Of a stretch of DNA of 64,000 nucleotides, positions 6,268 through 16,017 are shown in pieces. The DNA is taken from positions 1-64,000 of the forward strand of contig NZ_JAFLWW010000003.1 of NCBI RefSeq assembly GCF_018555685.1, given 5' to 3'. This DNA comes from Aminobacter anthyllidis (GTDB lineage: Bacteria > Pseudomonadota > Alphaproteobacteria > Rhizobiales > Rhizobiaceae). Position 1 is the stretch's first letter. Every line of letters begins with the position of its first letter. The translations under genes were made by a program, and so were the position numbers. Under the pieces are notes generated by a model. It had not been told where the DNA came from. It made no database searches and saw only the letters and a program-made list of their open reading frames with translations.

Positions 6268-8877
6268 ATGAGCACGTCTATGTTGCAAAGCCGTTTCCGC
6301 GTCGAGGGGATGGATTGCGCCGGCTGCGCCAAAAAGATTGATACGGCTGCCAGACGCGTCGACGGCGTCGATGACGTTTCCGTGTCCGTAACCGCCGGAA
6401 CGATGACCGTGACGCATCAACCCGCCACCGACCTTGCAAGCCTGTCGAAGCGTATCGAAAGCCTTGGCTATAAGGTCACTCCTGCCGCGGCGAGATCGTC
6501 GGCGGCAGCGTTGACGGGGCGGGCCGAGGCTGTTTCTCAGGATCACTCCGGGCATGACCATTCAGGGCATGACCACGCAGGACACGATCACTCCGGGCAC
6601 GAACACTCGGGGCATGACCATTCAAAGCACGATCACTCGGGGCATGATCATGGCGATGACGCGCAGGATCAAATACCGGGTCGCGATGAGAGTCTCGCGC
6701 AAAGCCGATATCGCGTCGAAGGGATGGATTGCGCGAGTTGCGCGCAGAAGATCGACACGGCGGTAAGGCGGATCGAAGGGATCAAAGAGGTTTCGGTTTC
6801 GGCGACCGCCGGAACGATGACCGTGACGCATGGAACGGACGTCGATTTGTCCGAGATCAAGAAGCGCGTTGAAAGCCTAGGGTACAAGGTTTCGCCCGCT
6901 GCGGCGACCAGAAGCAAGGCTGCTGTGGGAGCCGCCTCCCACGAGGACCACGATCACAAGGACAAAAAGGGCGTTGCTGGGCTTCATGGTCATGACCACG
7001 GCAATGAGGAAGGACCGTGGTGGAAGTCGAAAAAGGCAAAGCTAACGATTGTTTGCGGCCTTGCGCTGGTGGCTGCATTCATCGTCGGCAAGCTTGTGCC
7101 TGCTTACGAGACATGGGCATTCATTGCTGCAATGGCTGTCGGCCTCATTCCGATTGCGCGACGCGCGATGATGGCCGCAGTCAATGGCTCTCCCTTCACC
7201 ATAGAAACGTTGATGACAGTCGCCGCGGTCGGCGCCGTCATCATCGACGCCAGCGAGGAAGCGGCAGCCGTTGTTTTCCTGTTCCTGGTCGGCGAGTTGT
7301 TGGAAGGTGTCGCCGCGGGTCGCGCGCGTGCCAGTATCAAGGCCCTGGCCACGCTTGTTCCGAAAACCGCTCTGGTTGAAGACGGTGGCAAGACGACGGA
7401 GGTGGCTGCGGAAAGCCTCGCCGTTGGATCGACCATTCTGGTGCGGCCCGGCGACCGTGTACCGGCGGATGGCGTCATCCTCTCAGGCAACACGTCCATC
7501 GATGAAGCCCCGGTAACTGGCGAGTCCGTTCCCAAGGCGAAGGGCCCTGAGGATCAGGTCTTTGCGGGCACCATCAACCAGGACGCCGCCATTCGCGTCA
7601 AGGTTACGGCAGCAGCAGCCGACAATACCATCTCTAGAATTATTGAATTGGTGGAACAGGCGCAGGAATCCAAGGCGCCGACCGAGCGCTTCATCGACCG
7701 GTTCTCTACCTACTACACGCCTGGGGTGATGGTCGTGGCCACCCTTGTCGCAGTTGTTCCGCCGCTGGCTTTCGGGGGCGACTGGTCGGAGTGGATCTAC
7801 AAGGGCTTGGCGATCCTACTCATCGGCTGCCCATGTGCACTCGTTATCTCCACGCCCGCAGCAATCGCTGCCAGCCTGTCGGCAGGCGCGCGCAGGGGCC
7901 TGCTCATGAAGGGCGGCGCGGTTCTGGAATCCTTCAGAAAAGTGACCAAGGTGGCTTTCGACAAGACGGGCACTCTCACCGAAGGAAAACCAAAGGTCAC
8001 GGACGTGGTTGGCGCATCCCGTTCGGAAAAAGAAACCATGGAACTGGCAGCCAACCTCGAAATCGGCTCAAGCCACCCACTCGCCGTAGCCATTCTGGCG
8101 AAGGCACGAGAGAACGGATATGAGCCGACGTCGGCGAATGACGCGAAGGCAATAGGCGGCGAAGGAGTCATCGGCACGGTGAACGGCGCTTCGCTGTTTC
8201 TGGGCTCGCCGCAAGCCGCTGAGAAGCGAGTTCCCCTCAGTCAGGAGCTCCGCGAACAGATCACTCGCTTCAACGATAAGGGGAAGACCGTTTCGGTGCT
8301 GCTTGTCGGCAACGAGGTCGCAGGCTTGCTAGCGATGCGTGACGAACCGCGAGCTGACGCGGCGGCGGGCATTGCCGCGCTCAAGGAACTCGGCATTTCT
8401 GCTGTTATGCTTACGGGTGACAACAAGAGGACAGCCGCGGCTATCGCGGCATCGCTCGGAATAGAGCCGCGCGCGGAGTTGATGCCTCAGGACAAGCAGC
8501 GGATCGTCGGCGAGATGCAGAAGGCTGGCGAGATCGTCGCAAAAGTCGGTGATGGCATCAACGACGCGCCTGCCTTGGCGGCCGCGGACGTCGGCATTGC
8601 CATGGGCGGCGGTACCGATGTCGCTCTCGAGACCGCCGACGCGGCGGTTCTTCATGGGCGGGTGATGGACGTGGCCAACATGGTCGCATTGTCGCGCGCT
8701 ACGATGAGCAACATCTTCCAGAACATAACTATCTCGCTCGGGTTGAAGGCCGTCTTCCTGGTGACCACAGTTCTCGGCATCACCGGACTCTGGCCAGCGA
8801 TCCTTGCCGATACCGGGGCCACTGTTCTCGTGACAGCGAATGCGATGCGCCTGCTCGGCTGGCGCGGCATCAAATAG
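6268..8877 (+). CDS. zntA: Zn/Cd/Pb-exporting P1B-type ATPase (ZntA/CadA-like)
   Basis: 869 residues, inner-membrane soft-metal efflux ATPase. Two HMA domains (GMDCAGC near residue 16, GMDCASC near 152) are close internal duplicates. They flank a His-rich linker of repeated HDHSG units (about 92-131), with a second short His cluster before the membrane domain. The transmembrane CPC motif is near 521, the phosphorylated Asp in DKTGT near 565, and GDGINDAP near 762. MGGGTDVALETADAAV and the ADTGATVLVT segment in the last helix are P1B-2 (Zn/Cd/Pb) signatures rather than copper-type. ATG 6268 is preferred to TTG 6265. Expected control is by a MerR-type activator at 6206. Confidence 0.93.
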   Translation: MSTSMLQSRFRVEGMDCAGCAKKIDTAARRVDGVDDVSVSVTAGTMTVTHQPATDLASLSKRIESLGYKVTPAAARSSAAALTGRAEAVSQDHSGHDHSGHDHAGHDHSGHEHSGHDHSKHDHSGHDHGDDAQDQIPGRDESLAQSRYRVEGMDCASCAQKIDTAVRRIEGIKEVSVSATAGTMTVTHGTDVDLSEIKKRVESLGYKVSPAAATRSKAAVGAASHEDHDHKDKKGVAGLHGHDHGNEEGPWWKSKKAKLTIVCGLALVAAFIVGKLVPAYETWAFIAAMAVGLIPIARRAMMAAVNGSPFTIETLMTVAAVGAVIIDASEEAAAVVFLFLVGELLEGVAAGRARASIKALATLVPKTALVEDGGKTTEVAAESLAVGSTILVRPGDRVPADGVILSGNTSIDEAPVTGESVPKAKGPEDQVFAGTINQDAAIRVKVTAAAADNTISRIIELVEQAQESKAPTERFIDRFSTYYTPGVMVVATLVAVVPPLAFGGDWSEWIYKGLAILLIGCPCALVISTPAAIAASLSAGARRGLLMKGGAVLESFRKVTKVAFDKTGTLTEGKPKVTDVVGASRSEKETMELAANLEIGSSHPLAVAILAKARENGYEPTSANDAKAIGGEGVIGTVNGASLFLGSPQAAEKRVPLSQELREQITRFNDKGKTVSVLLVGNEVAGLLAMRDEPRADAAAGIAALKELGISAVMLTGDNKRTAAAIAASLGIEPRAELMPQDKQRIVGEMQKAGEIVAKVGDGINDAPALAAADVGIAMGGGTDVALETADAAVLHGRVMDVANMVALSRATMSNIFQNITISLGLKAVFLVTTVLGITGLWPAILADTGATVLVTANAMRLLGWRGIK

Positions 8878-8924
8878 CGCTTTTGCATTCAAGGCAATCT
8901 GCCATATGAGTGTTGGCTGGAGAA

Positions 8925-9656
8925 ATGATGTTGATTGAAATGTCGGCAGTCGGATTGGCGACTGCTGTGGTAGCGGGCGCCATTTCGTTTGTATCGCCAT
9001 GCGTTCTTCCCTTGGTGCCCGGATACCTTTCCTTCGTCTCGAGCGGAATTGACCCGGCTTCGACACGCATGATCGACCGTCTGCGCGTTGCATGGCCCGC
9101 TTTGTTCTTCGTTCTGGGCTTCACAACAGTCTTCGTGATGCTGGGCCTCGGCGCGCAGGCGCTTGGTGGGCTCCTCCTGAGATACAGTTTCGAGGCGAAC
9201 CTCATCGGTGGGCTGCTGGTTGCGGCCTTCGGCCTCATAATGACTGGCTTGGTACGCTTACCGTTCCTCATGCAGGAGTTCCGGACGATGGGGCCAACTT
9301 CGGTGTCGGGTCCCACCGGAGCCTATCTCCTTGGTCTAGCCTTTGCCTTCGGTTGGACGCCCTGCATCGGACCGGTGCTTGGATCGATCCTCACAGTATC
9401 CGCCCTCTCGGCTGGAAGCGGCGCCATTCTGCTCGCCGCCTACGGACTAGGACTGGGTGTGCCATTCCTGGTGGTGGCTTTGACGTTCGGACATTTCGCC
9501 GGTTCCCTGAAGCGCCTCCGCTATGTGGGTCACATCCTCAACGTCGTTGCCGGTAGCATCATGATCGTGATGGGCGTTCTGATGATGACCGGCCGCTTGC
9601 AGCTCATCGCTTTTTGGCTGCTGGAGCGCTTTCCTGGACTTGGGACAATCGGGTGA
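8925..9656 (+). CDS. ccdA: Cytochrome c biogenesis/thiol transport protein CcdA
   Basis: 243 residues with six predicted membrane helices. The paired cysteines of the family are in SFVSPCVLPLVPGY (first helix) and FAFGWTPCIGPVLG (fourth helix). CcdA moves reducing equivalents from cytoplasmic thioredoxin to periplasmic thiol proteins. ATG 8925 has GGAGA just upstream; GTG 8910 is less likely. It starts 47 nt after the metal ATPase and is likely co-transcribed. It may support thiol reduction needed for metal handling together with the Dsb/Sco genes further downstream. Confidence 0.92.
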   Translation: MMLIEMSAVGLATAVVAGAISFVSPCVLPLVPGYLSFVSSGIDPASTRMIDRLRVAWPALFFVLGFTTVFVMLGLGAQALGGLLLRYSFEANLIGGLLVAAFGLIMTGLVRLPFLMQEFRTMGPTSVSGPTGAYLLGLAFAFGWTPCIGPVLGSILTVSALSAGSGAILLAAYGLGLGVPFLVVALTFGHFAGSLKRLRYVGHILNVVAGSIMIVMGVLMMTGRLQLIAFWLLERFPGLGTIG

Positions 9657-9913
9657 ATGCCGGCTGACGTTTCAGCAGGCCAGCCCGCTCCGAGTCCGAG
9701 AATCTTGAAGCCCTGCGATGCAGGGGTGCCGTCTCCATCCGGTCGATTCTGAAGCTACGTTGTTTCCGTCGCATTGGCTGCTGGCTTGGGAAGTCTGGCG
9801 GCACTCGCCTTCGCGCCATATTTCATTCTGCCCTTCACGTTCGTAGATTTCGCAGGCTTCCTGATCTTGCTTCGGCGCGCCAGGTCCTGGCGATCGGGCT
9901 TTCTCCTCGGCTA

Positions 9914-10964
9914 GAGCGCCGGACGCTCAGATTGACTCAAGAGGGATTCCGGTGAGGCAAGGTTCGTGATTCACTTCCGGCAGGAGGTGATTTGCGATGC
10001 CCAAGCCCTATTCGATCGATCTGCGTGAACGCGTTGTCGGTTATGTCGAAGCTGGCCGTTCCCGCCGCGCGGCCGCTGCCCATTTTGGAGTATCGGTGTC
10101 GTTCGTGGTGATCCTGATGAGGAACTATCGTCGGACCGAGAGCCTGGCGCCCAAGGCCAGCGGTGGCCGGCGCCATTCCAAGCTTGACCCGCATCGTGCA
10201 TTTCTGCTTGGCCATGTGGTCGAGAAGGACGACATCACCATGCCGGAGCTTGCCGCCGAACTGCTCGCGGCTGCAGGCGTCCAGGTCGCTCCCGCCTCGA
10301 TCTCGCGTTGGCTCATCAGGAACGGCTACCGTTTTAAAAAAAACGCTGCTGGCCAGCGAGCAAGATCGTCCCGACGTCTCCAAGGCGCGGCAGGAGTGGC
10401 AGGCCAAGCGCCAGCCGCGGATGCGACTTGAGCCGCATCGGCTGGTGTTCATCGACGAGACCGGAACCACGACGAAGATGACACGCTTGCGTGGCCGCTG
10501 CCTGAAGGGCAAACGGTTGCGCTCAAAGGCGCCGTTCGGGCATTGGAAGACGCAGACCTTCATCGCCGGGCTGCGGTGTCACGGGCTCACCGCCCCTTTC
10601 GTCGTCGACACGCCGATGAACCGGCGCATCTTCGAGACCTATGTCGAAACCCAACTCGCTCCGACGCTGGCAAAGGGCGATGTCGTCATTCTCGACAATC
10701 TCGCTGCCCACAAGAGCCCAGCCGCCGAGGCAGCGGTCCGGGCCAAAGGCGCATGGCTCCTCTTCCTGCCGCCCTACAGCCCGGACCTCAACCCGATCGA
10801 AATGGCCTTCGCCAAGCTCAAGGCGCATCTGCGCGCAAGGGCCATCAGAACCGTTGACGCTCTCTGGCAAGCCATCGGCGATATCTGCAATCTCTTCTCT
10901 CCAACAGAATGCAGAAACTACTTCAAAGCCGCAGGATATGGACTCACGTGAACGTCCGACGCTC
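9914..10964 (+). mobile_element. IS630-family insertion sequence with TA target duplication
   Basis: Terminal inverted repeats beginning GAGCGCCGGACG (left) and, reverse-complemented, GAGCGTCGGACG (right) bound a 1,051-bp element. TA dinucleotides flank it at 9912-9913 and 10965-10966, the hallmark of IS630/Tc1-mariner insertion. It sits inside the lnt pseudogene. The element contains one transposase reading unit with a single frameshift. Confidence 0.9.
9997..10951 (+). CDS. IS630-family DDE transposase, frame broken at an A8 run
   Basis: The first frame (from ATG 9997) gives the HTH part [14 protein letters not shown] through [14 protein letters not shown]. The DDE part continues in another frame from [12 protein letters not shown] to KAAGYGLT at 10951. 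Catalytic blocks are [11 protein letters not shown] (D), [12 protein letters not shown] (D) and [12 protein letters not shown] (E). The junction is a run of eight A at 10336-10343; seven would restore one frame. It may be an inactivating indel or be rescued by transcriptional slippage at the A-run. Confidence 0.85.
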
Positions 10965-11816
10965 TAGGCATTCGGCCTTGGAAATTCCCTGGTCGGCCTC
11001 AATTGGATCACTGAAAGTTCCAAAGTCGAGGCTGGGACAATTGGCGCTTTGGCGTGGCCGGCCGTTGTTGGTCTATGTGAATTCCTGACGATCTTCCCCG
11101 CCGCCGCATCAACAACGCGCGCCTTTAGCGCGGCAGGTCCAGCCCCCGTTGTCGCTTTGCAACATTGTGGGCTCTCGCCGAGATGGCCCGTGGACGGTTC
11201 TGTCGGGTCTCCGTGGCATCTCGTCGGGTCTATGTGGGGTATCTCGGACGATACGCTGCAGCTCGCCTCGCTGCTTGGCATCTATGGCTCAGCCTCATTG
11301 CGGTGAGCCTCTTCGGCTTCCGTTGCCTCCGTAAGGCGCGCTTGCTGTCGGCGCGGTTAGACAGGCGCAAGGACGGCCGGACCAGGAACCGGCCCTACTC
11401 AACAGTCACTCGTGCTCGACCAGGAGGGAAGGCTTTCGGCTGCCTATGACAAGATCAGGCTGGTCCCATTTGGTGATATTATGCCGACGGCAGGCTCAAT
11501 CGATTTCGTTCCGGGTGAAGGTCCGCAGCTGCTCGACATTCCGGGACTTCCCGCAGCGATACCTTTTGATCTGCTATGAAGCAATCTTCCCGGATCCAGG
11601 TGACCGGCGTGCACAATGGATCCTGAATGCAACGACGCCTGGTTTGGAACATCCTCGGGCCCTATCAGCACTTCCTCAGGGCGATCGAGCTGCCTGCCGT
11701 GCGCATGGCGAACATTGGAATAAATGCCGTCGTGGACGCCTACGGACGCACCGTGGACTCGCGGCTTTGGGCACAGCAGGCGTGAGCTCGACGTTCACCT
11801 CGCGGCGTCGATCAGG

Positions 11817-12428
11817 TTACTGAACCGACCCGACCAGCGGCTCCTGTGCGCCCTCGAGGATTGTAACCCAACGTCCGGTGTGATCGTTTGCCTGTCTTTT
11901 CAAGAATGTATAGCCAGTTTCGTCCCAAGGCACGACGGAGTCGCTCAGGTTATCTAGAACGAAATCGCCCTGGTCTGTTCTCACCGAGAGAACAGCGTGG
12001 CCCTCACCATCAGGCTTTCTTAAAACAGTAATCAAGAGGTTGGACGGAGATATTCCTTCCTGCATCAGCACACGCCGCTTGCGAAGGACATAGTCTTCGC
12101 AGTCGCCTAGCTTATCAGGATAGGCCCAGTATTCGTCCTTACCGTATATGTCGATATCGTTCATTGGCTTCACAGCCTGGTTGACCGAAACGGTGAGTTT
12201 TTCAAGCCGCTGCAAAAGCTGCTTCGACAGTTTTAACGGAGTCTGATCAGATGATCGAATTGCGCACTCCTCTGGCAGGCGTTTGCAAAGTTCGTAGTGT
12301 CCGATCGGTTGAGAAGTACGTGATGCCGTGAGCATCAGGCTCGGGTGGGCGGCGGCCGATCCAGCCAACAAACACGCTGAAATTGCAGCGGGCGCACACG
12401 CCAGCCATGTCGATGTCCTTAACAACAA
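11817..12428 (-). CDS. Transglutaminase-like cysteine peptidase (BTLCP family)
   Basis: 203 residues with an N-terminal signal-like segment ending SAAAHP. The papain-like triad is visible as GDCEDYV (Cys), GHAVLSV (His) and DFVLDNL (Asp), matching the bacterial transglutaminase-like cysteine proteinase family (COG3672). The homologous LapG enzymes cleave periplasmic regions of surface adhesins under c-di-GMP control, but this short stand-alone form has no LapD neighbour here. The start is TTG 12428 or 12425; a purine-rich GGGGAGCGGG lies upstream. A lone intact gene between the lnt and lspA wrecks. Confidence 0.8.
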   Translation of the reverse strand: MLLRTSTWLACAPAAISACLLAGSAAAHPSLMLTASRTSQPIGHYELCKRLPEECAIRSSDQTPLKLSKQLLQRLEKLTVSVNQAVKPMNDIDIYGKDEYWAYPDKLGDCEDYVLRKRRVLMQEGISPSNLLITVLRKPDGEGHAVLSVRTDQGDFVLDNLSDSVVPWDETGYTFLKRQANDHTGRWVTILEGAQEPLVGSVQ

Positions 12429-12715
12429 CCCGCCCCCGCTCCCCGCACTCTTTCGTTAATAAAAAGCTAACAGCGAACGTCGAAAACGTCCATTGCATTT
12501 CGGCAACAGTCGGGGTTCGCGAAAGATACGGTTAACGGGGATTCGGGACCGAAGGACCGCAGTCTACGCGATCCGGTCCCGTTGCCAGCCACATGCGCGG
12601 CAGCGGTGGAACCAAATTTCGCGGGCCAACCGACAGGAACCGAACGAAAGGGGCTTGAACCCCACCCTGCTGGAGAAGCGACGCTATCGATCAGTGTCAA
12701 TGTCTATGGACTGCA

Positions 12716-13212
12716 ATGAGTAGTCGCTTCAGCTCGTCAAATTTATTCCTAGGATCGCTATTTGTCCTGGCGGCGTTTACATTCGACCAATCACCAAAAC
12801 GATCATCGCCGACATTGCCATGCAACCCCCTCGGGGGATCTTCATCACCGGATTCCTCAATAGCATCCTGAGCTGGACTTTTCTCGGAGACCCTCAGGGG
12901 TCGACCGGAGACCCGTGTTGTTACATCCTCCGTGATCGTAACCGGGTTGTTGGTATGGATGGCCATCGCGGGTGACCGATTGGAAGCTGTCGGCGTCAGC
13001 CTCATGGCAGGAGGAGCTTCCGGGAACATTTTCGACCGTATGCAACGTGGCAAGATCACCGACTTTTTCGACTTCCATCTAGCCGAGTGGAATTGGCCAG
13101 CCTCAATCTAGCCGATGTCGCGATCGTCATTGGCGCGCTCATTCTTGTGGGCGGCTCATTCATACGCCCGAGGCCAGTCGTTATAGAGAAATCACCGCCC
13201 GGTCGTCGTTAG
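12716..13212 (+). pseudogene. lspA: Signal peptidase II (lspA), frameshifted
   Basis: Reading from ATG 12716 gives LFVLAAFTFDQSPK, like the first LspA helix with its DQ-x-x-K. After a frameshift comes IIADIAMQPPRGIFITGFLN, and after another VGVSLMAGGASGNIFDRM then KITDFFDFHLAEWNWPAS and DVAIVIGALILVG. The last blocks hold the catalytic-type Asp region (GN-x-x-DR and the A-D-x-A motif) of the lipoprotein signal peptidase. At least three frame changes are needed. It pairs with the dead lnt upstream. Confidence 0.82.
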
Positions 13213-13376
13213 CCCGATCAGTCGAGAAAGACCCAGCTTCGGCTGGCGGCGCGCCCTGGCAAACTGCTTGTTTGGTTGCGATGAAAGATAAGTTCGGCCT
13301 CGAACACGTCACAGTTCAGATCGAAGATGAGAAACTGCGCGGCCAGGAACCGCCCTCCCATATCTAGAGGACATAG

Positions 13377-13913
13377 GTGCTCAAGGTCCCGAACGCATTG
13401 TTTGTGGTTACAGTCATCGCTGCGACATCAGGCGCGTCTTCAATTGTCGATGCACAAATCAGCGCATCTAGAGAAAGAGCGCCGGTTGGCACGTATCTCT
13501 GGTTTCCGGACTCAGCCGGACCCAAGTCCGAAGACGAATGTCGGGCTCTTGTCGCAAGCGTCAAGCCATCACGAAAAAGGGTCGAACAGTGGCTTTGGGG
13601 CAGGATGCCAAACAGCGACCCAGGAACTGACGACTTTTATCTTGTGCTGACAGAAACCCGGATGGACCCAACTTTTTCGGCCGAGGGCGACTATGATGCC
13701 GGCGAGGTGGCACTCGGACCGACGATGAATGGTGAAACTCCATTCACACTCGTTCCTGATGATCATCCTGACACGACCATCAAGGGGACGATCGTTGCGA
13801 ATCCGAACAGCCAGATTGTGGCAGTAACGCTCCGCGATATCCCTCTCGATGACGGGCAGACCGACCGAACAGTGTACTACTGTCGTTTCGATGAGCCGAT
13901 GACGGAAACCTGA
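13377..13913 (+). CDS. Hypothetical secreted protein
   Basis: 178 residues from GTG 13377, preceded by GAGG. A hydrophobic N-terminus (ALFVVTVIAATSGASSIVDA) looks like a signal peptide. The rest is acidic with few hydrophobic segments and two cysteines. No family recognised. The frame is uninterrupted in a neighbourhood where most genes are broken, which argues that it is real. Confidence 0.5.
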   Translation: MLKVPNALFVVTVIAATSGASSIVDAQISASRERAPVGTYLWFPDSAGPKSEDECRALVASVKPSRKRVEQWLWGRMPNSDPGTDDFYLVLTETRMDPTFSAEGDYDAGEVALGPTMNGETPFTLVPDDHPDTTIKGTIVANPNSQIVAVTLRDIPLDDGQTDRTVYYCRFDEPMTET

Positions 13914-13948
13914 GGCGCCGGGTCGGTACAGGCTAGCAGAACGATCTG

Positions 13949-14360
13949 CTACTCAGACGGACGAAACTTCTGATCGCAGCTTGAGCAGGACCGCCCGACA
14001 TCCTTGAAGCGCACCCTCATTCCGTCAAGACTCCCGGCTTGGGACGCCGCGACCAGAGCCTTGACCGCGGCATCGAACCGCTCCATCTGCAGCTACGCCG
14101 GCGCGGGTAGTGGTCGGGTCGAAATCCCGGCGTCCTGTCAGCATCTCGCCGACCGTCTTCATGCTGTCGGCCATCAGTTTCATGGCCGACATGCGTTCGG
14201 CCACAACACCCATGGTGCCTTCATGCGCGACAGCGGGGGCGCCGGTAGTGAAAACCGCGATGACAGGGGCAGATAGTCGATATGTGGGCACTGCGCAGCT
14301 ATCGTCTTCTAGAGGGTGGGAATGCGAGAAACTGAAGCCCCTATCCATACCGATGGACAT
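13949..14360 (-). pseudogene. Cytochrome c' / c556-type remnant
   Basis: The minus strand reads PVIAVFTTGAPAVAHEGT then GVVAERMSAMKLMADSMKTV and MLTGRRDFD, a good match to the signal-peptide end and first helix of soluble c556 cytochromes. After a frame change it ends FDAAVKALVAASQAG and VGRSCSSCDQKFRPSE. The haem site reads CSSCD, where CxxCH is required. The middle of the four-helix bundle is missing. A deletion, a frameshift and loss of the haem His make it non-functional. Confidence 0.65.
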
Positions 14361-14410
14361 GATCTATAGCTTTGGCTATGAAATTTCGCGGCCGGTCGCC
14401 AAGTTCTATG

Positions 14411-14884
14411 GATGAAGAGATTGTGCCTACAGGAAACCCCGACGAAAGCCGTCCGCCCGCTCTCGTAGATGCTGACAGCCAGGTCGAGAGCTTTCGCCAG
14501 GCGCGCAATAACCGGCGAACCGAACTCGTCGAGGATTATGTCGAATTGATCGCGGACTTGATCGATCATGATGGCGAAGCGCGGCAGGTCGAGATCGCAC
14601 AAAGACTGGGCGTCGCTCAGCCCACGGTGGCCAAGATGCTCAAGAGGCTTGCGTCCGACGGACTGATCCAGCAGCGACGCTACCGAGGCGTATTTCTAAC
14701 GGACGAAGGCAAGGAACTGGCGCGCTTGAGCCGAGAGCGCCATCGGATTGTCGAAGCTTTTCTCTGCGCCCTCGGCATAAGTCCTGAGACGGCGCGCATC
14801 GACGCCGAGGGAATGGAACATCACGTCAGTGCAGAGACGCTCGATGCGTTTCGGGTTTTCGTCGGGAACGTTGCCCTCTCCTAA
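14411..14884 (+). CDS. mntR: Manganese-responsive regulator MntR (DtxR family)
   Basis: About 157 residues from ATG 14411 (ATG 14378 in frame is an alternative; neither has a strong ribosome-binding site). The winged-HTH region [18 protein letters not shown], then [19 protein letters not shown] and [13 protein letters not shown] is characteristic of alphaproteobacterial MntR. The C-terminal helix contains [12 protein letters not shown] with metal-binding Glu/His residues. It represses manganese uptake when Mn is plentiful. No mntH or sit transporter is adjacent, so its target is elsewhere or lost. Confidence 0.85.
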   Translation, partial: DEEIVPTGNPDESRPPALVDADSQVESFRQARNNRRTELVEDYVELIADLIDHDGEARQVEIAQRLGVAQPTVAKMLKRLASDGLIQQRRYRGVFLTDEGKELARLSRERHRIVEAFLCALGISPETARIDAEGMEHHVSAETLDAFRVFVGNVALS

Positions 14885-15053
14885 GTCAAATAGTGGCGGA
14901 ATTTGAGTGAGGCCTGGCTACAACGTTGTCTTTGCGACGCGAGGAAAAACTCTCAGCCCGTAGATCCGGCCGCTCATATCTGCTGTTGAAGTTCTCTTAG
15001 TCTGTGCGCCGAGGACTGTACGGACTTGCGAGATATCCTTTCTTCAAGGCGTC

Positions 15054-15945
15054 ATGGGCAGAAGGGCGAAAGACGATGCACAAGTTCAGGCGCGATGTAG
15101 ATCACAAGCTCCGGGTTCCAAGGCACGCGGATCAGATCGGCGAACTCGGGAAGGCTTGCCGATATTTCGGTGTGGGCCGCGCCAGTTTCTATCACGCAGG
15201 GTGTGTTGGGCCTTGAGAACCGAAAGACAGCGCCGAAGAACCAATCGCCCCCCCCCGAAATCGTCGAGAAGGTCCTGCATCCGCGCAAGACCTATCATCT
15301 GGGACGATGCGCATCGTTTGGTATCTGGCGCGATATCACGCCATCACCATTTCGGATGCGGGTGTGTATCGCATCCTAAAACGCTGCGGTCTCAGCCGAC
15401 TGCCGGGCGGCACGCGTGTCCGAAATACCCACACCAAGCGCTATGAGAAGCAGGTGCCAGGCCACCAGACACAGGTGGACGTCAAATTCCTGAAATTCAA
15501 TGGCAAAGGCGGCAAACCCGTCAAGCGCTATCAGTACGCGCAATCGGCGATGCCACGCGCATCCGCGCCCTGAATTCTACGATCGGCACCATCAGGCAAA
15601 CGCGATCGACTTCATCAATACCGTCATCGCCAGGTTCCCGTTCCGCATCCGCGAAGTTCGCACGGACAATGGGCATGAATTCCAGGCGAAGTTCCATTGG
15701 CATGTCGAGGACCAGGGTATCAGACACGCCTACATCAAGCCCGCGTCGCCGCAGCTCAATGGCAAACTCGAACGATCACATCGGACAGATGAGCAGGAGT
15801 TCTATCAACTGCTCACCTACACCGACGATATCGACCTTGGCGCAAAACTCTCCCAATGGGAGAACTTCTACAACCTGTCGCGACCCTCATGGGTGCATTC
15901 AATGGAAAAGCACCTTACGAGGCCCCCCCCGCGAACGGCTATAAA
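15054..15945 (+). pseudogene. IS481-family transposase, multiply frameshifted
   Basis: Blocks in three frames reconstruct an IS481-type transposase. They are CRYFGVGRASFY (HTH), PEIVEKVLH, MRIVWYLARYHAITISDAGV, then YEKQVPGHQTQVDVKFLKF (first Asp), FRIREVRTDNGHEFQ (second Asp) and ASPQLNGKLERSHRTDEQEF (Glu region). The end is WENFYNLSRP then GAFNGKAPYEA. At least four frame changes disrupt it. Terminal repeats were not identified. Confidence 0.8.
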
Positions 15946-16017
15946 TGGGTGCCTGGATGTCTCACAACCGCGCCCGCATTACAGGCAGATCAGGGAAAAT
16001 CCGGCTATCCATATTAC

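Larger units (their letters stand above)
9745..11785 (+). pseudogene. lnt: Apolipoprotein N-acyltransferase (lnt), IS-split and frameshifted
   Basis: The N-terminal membrane part (LGSLAALAFAPYFILPF, then RSGFLLG) ends at 9911. After the IS630 element it resumes at 10967 with AFGLGNSLVGLNWITESF. Further recognisable blocks follow in changing frames: WALAEMARG, then DDTLQLASLLGIYG, then LVLDQEGRLSAAYDKIRLVPFGD (nitrilase-like domain), LLDIPGLP, YEAIFPDP and [20 protein letters not shown]. Lnt adds the third acyl chain to lipoproteins. At least three frameshifts plus the insertion make this copy dead. A possible in-frame TAG at the insertion point predates or accompanies the IS. Confidence 0.85.

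Noticed and set aside
6541-6660. DNA tandem repeat / CRISPR-like periodicity
   Set aside because: The periodicity is the coding of the HDHSG linker in the metal ATPase.
9997-10951. Programmed ribosomal frameshift in the IS630 transposase
   Set aside because: The A8 run is a plausible slippage place, but a one-base expansion explains it equally; no stem-loop or conserved slippery heptamer was seen.
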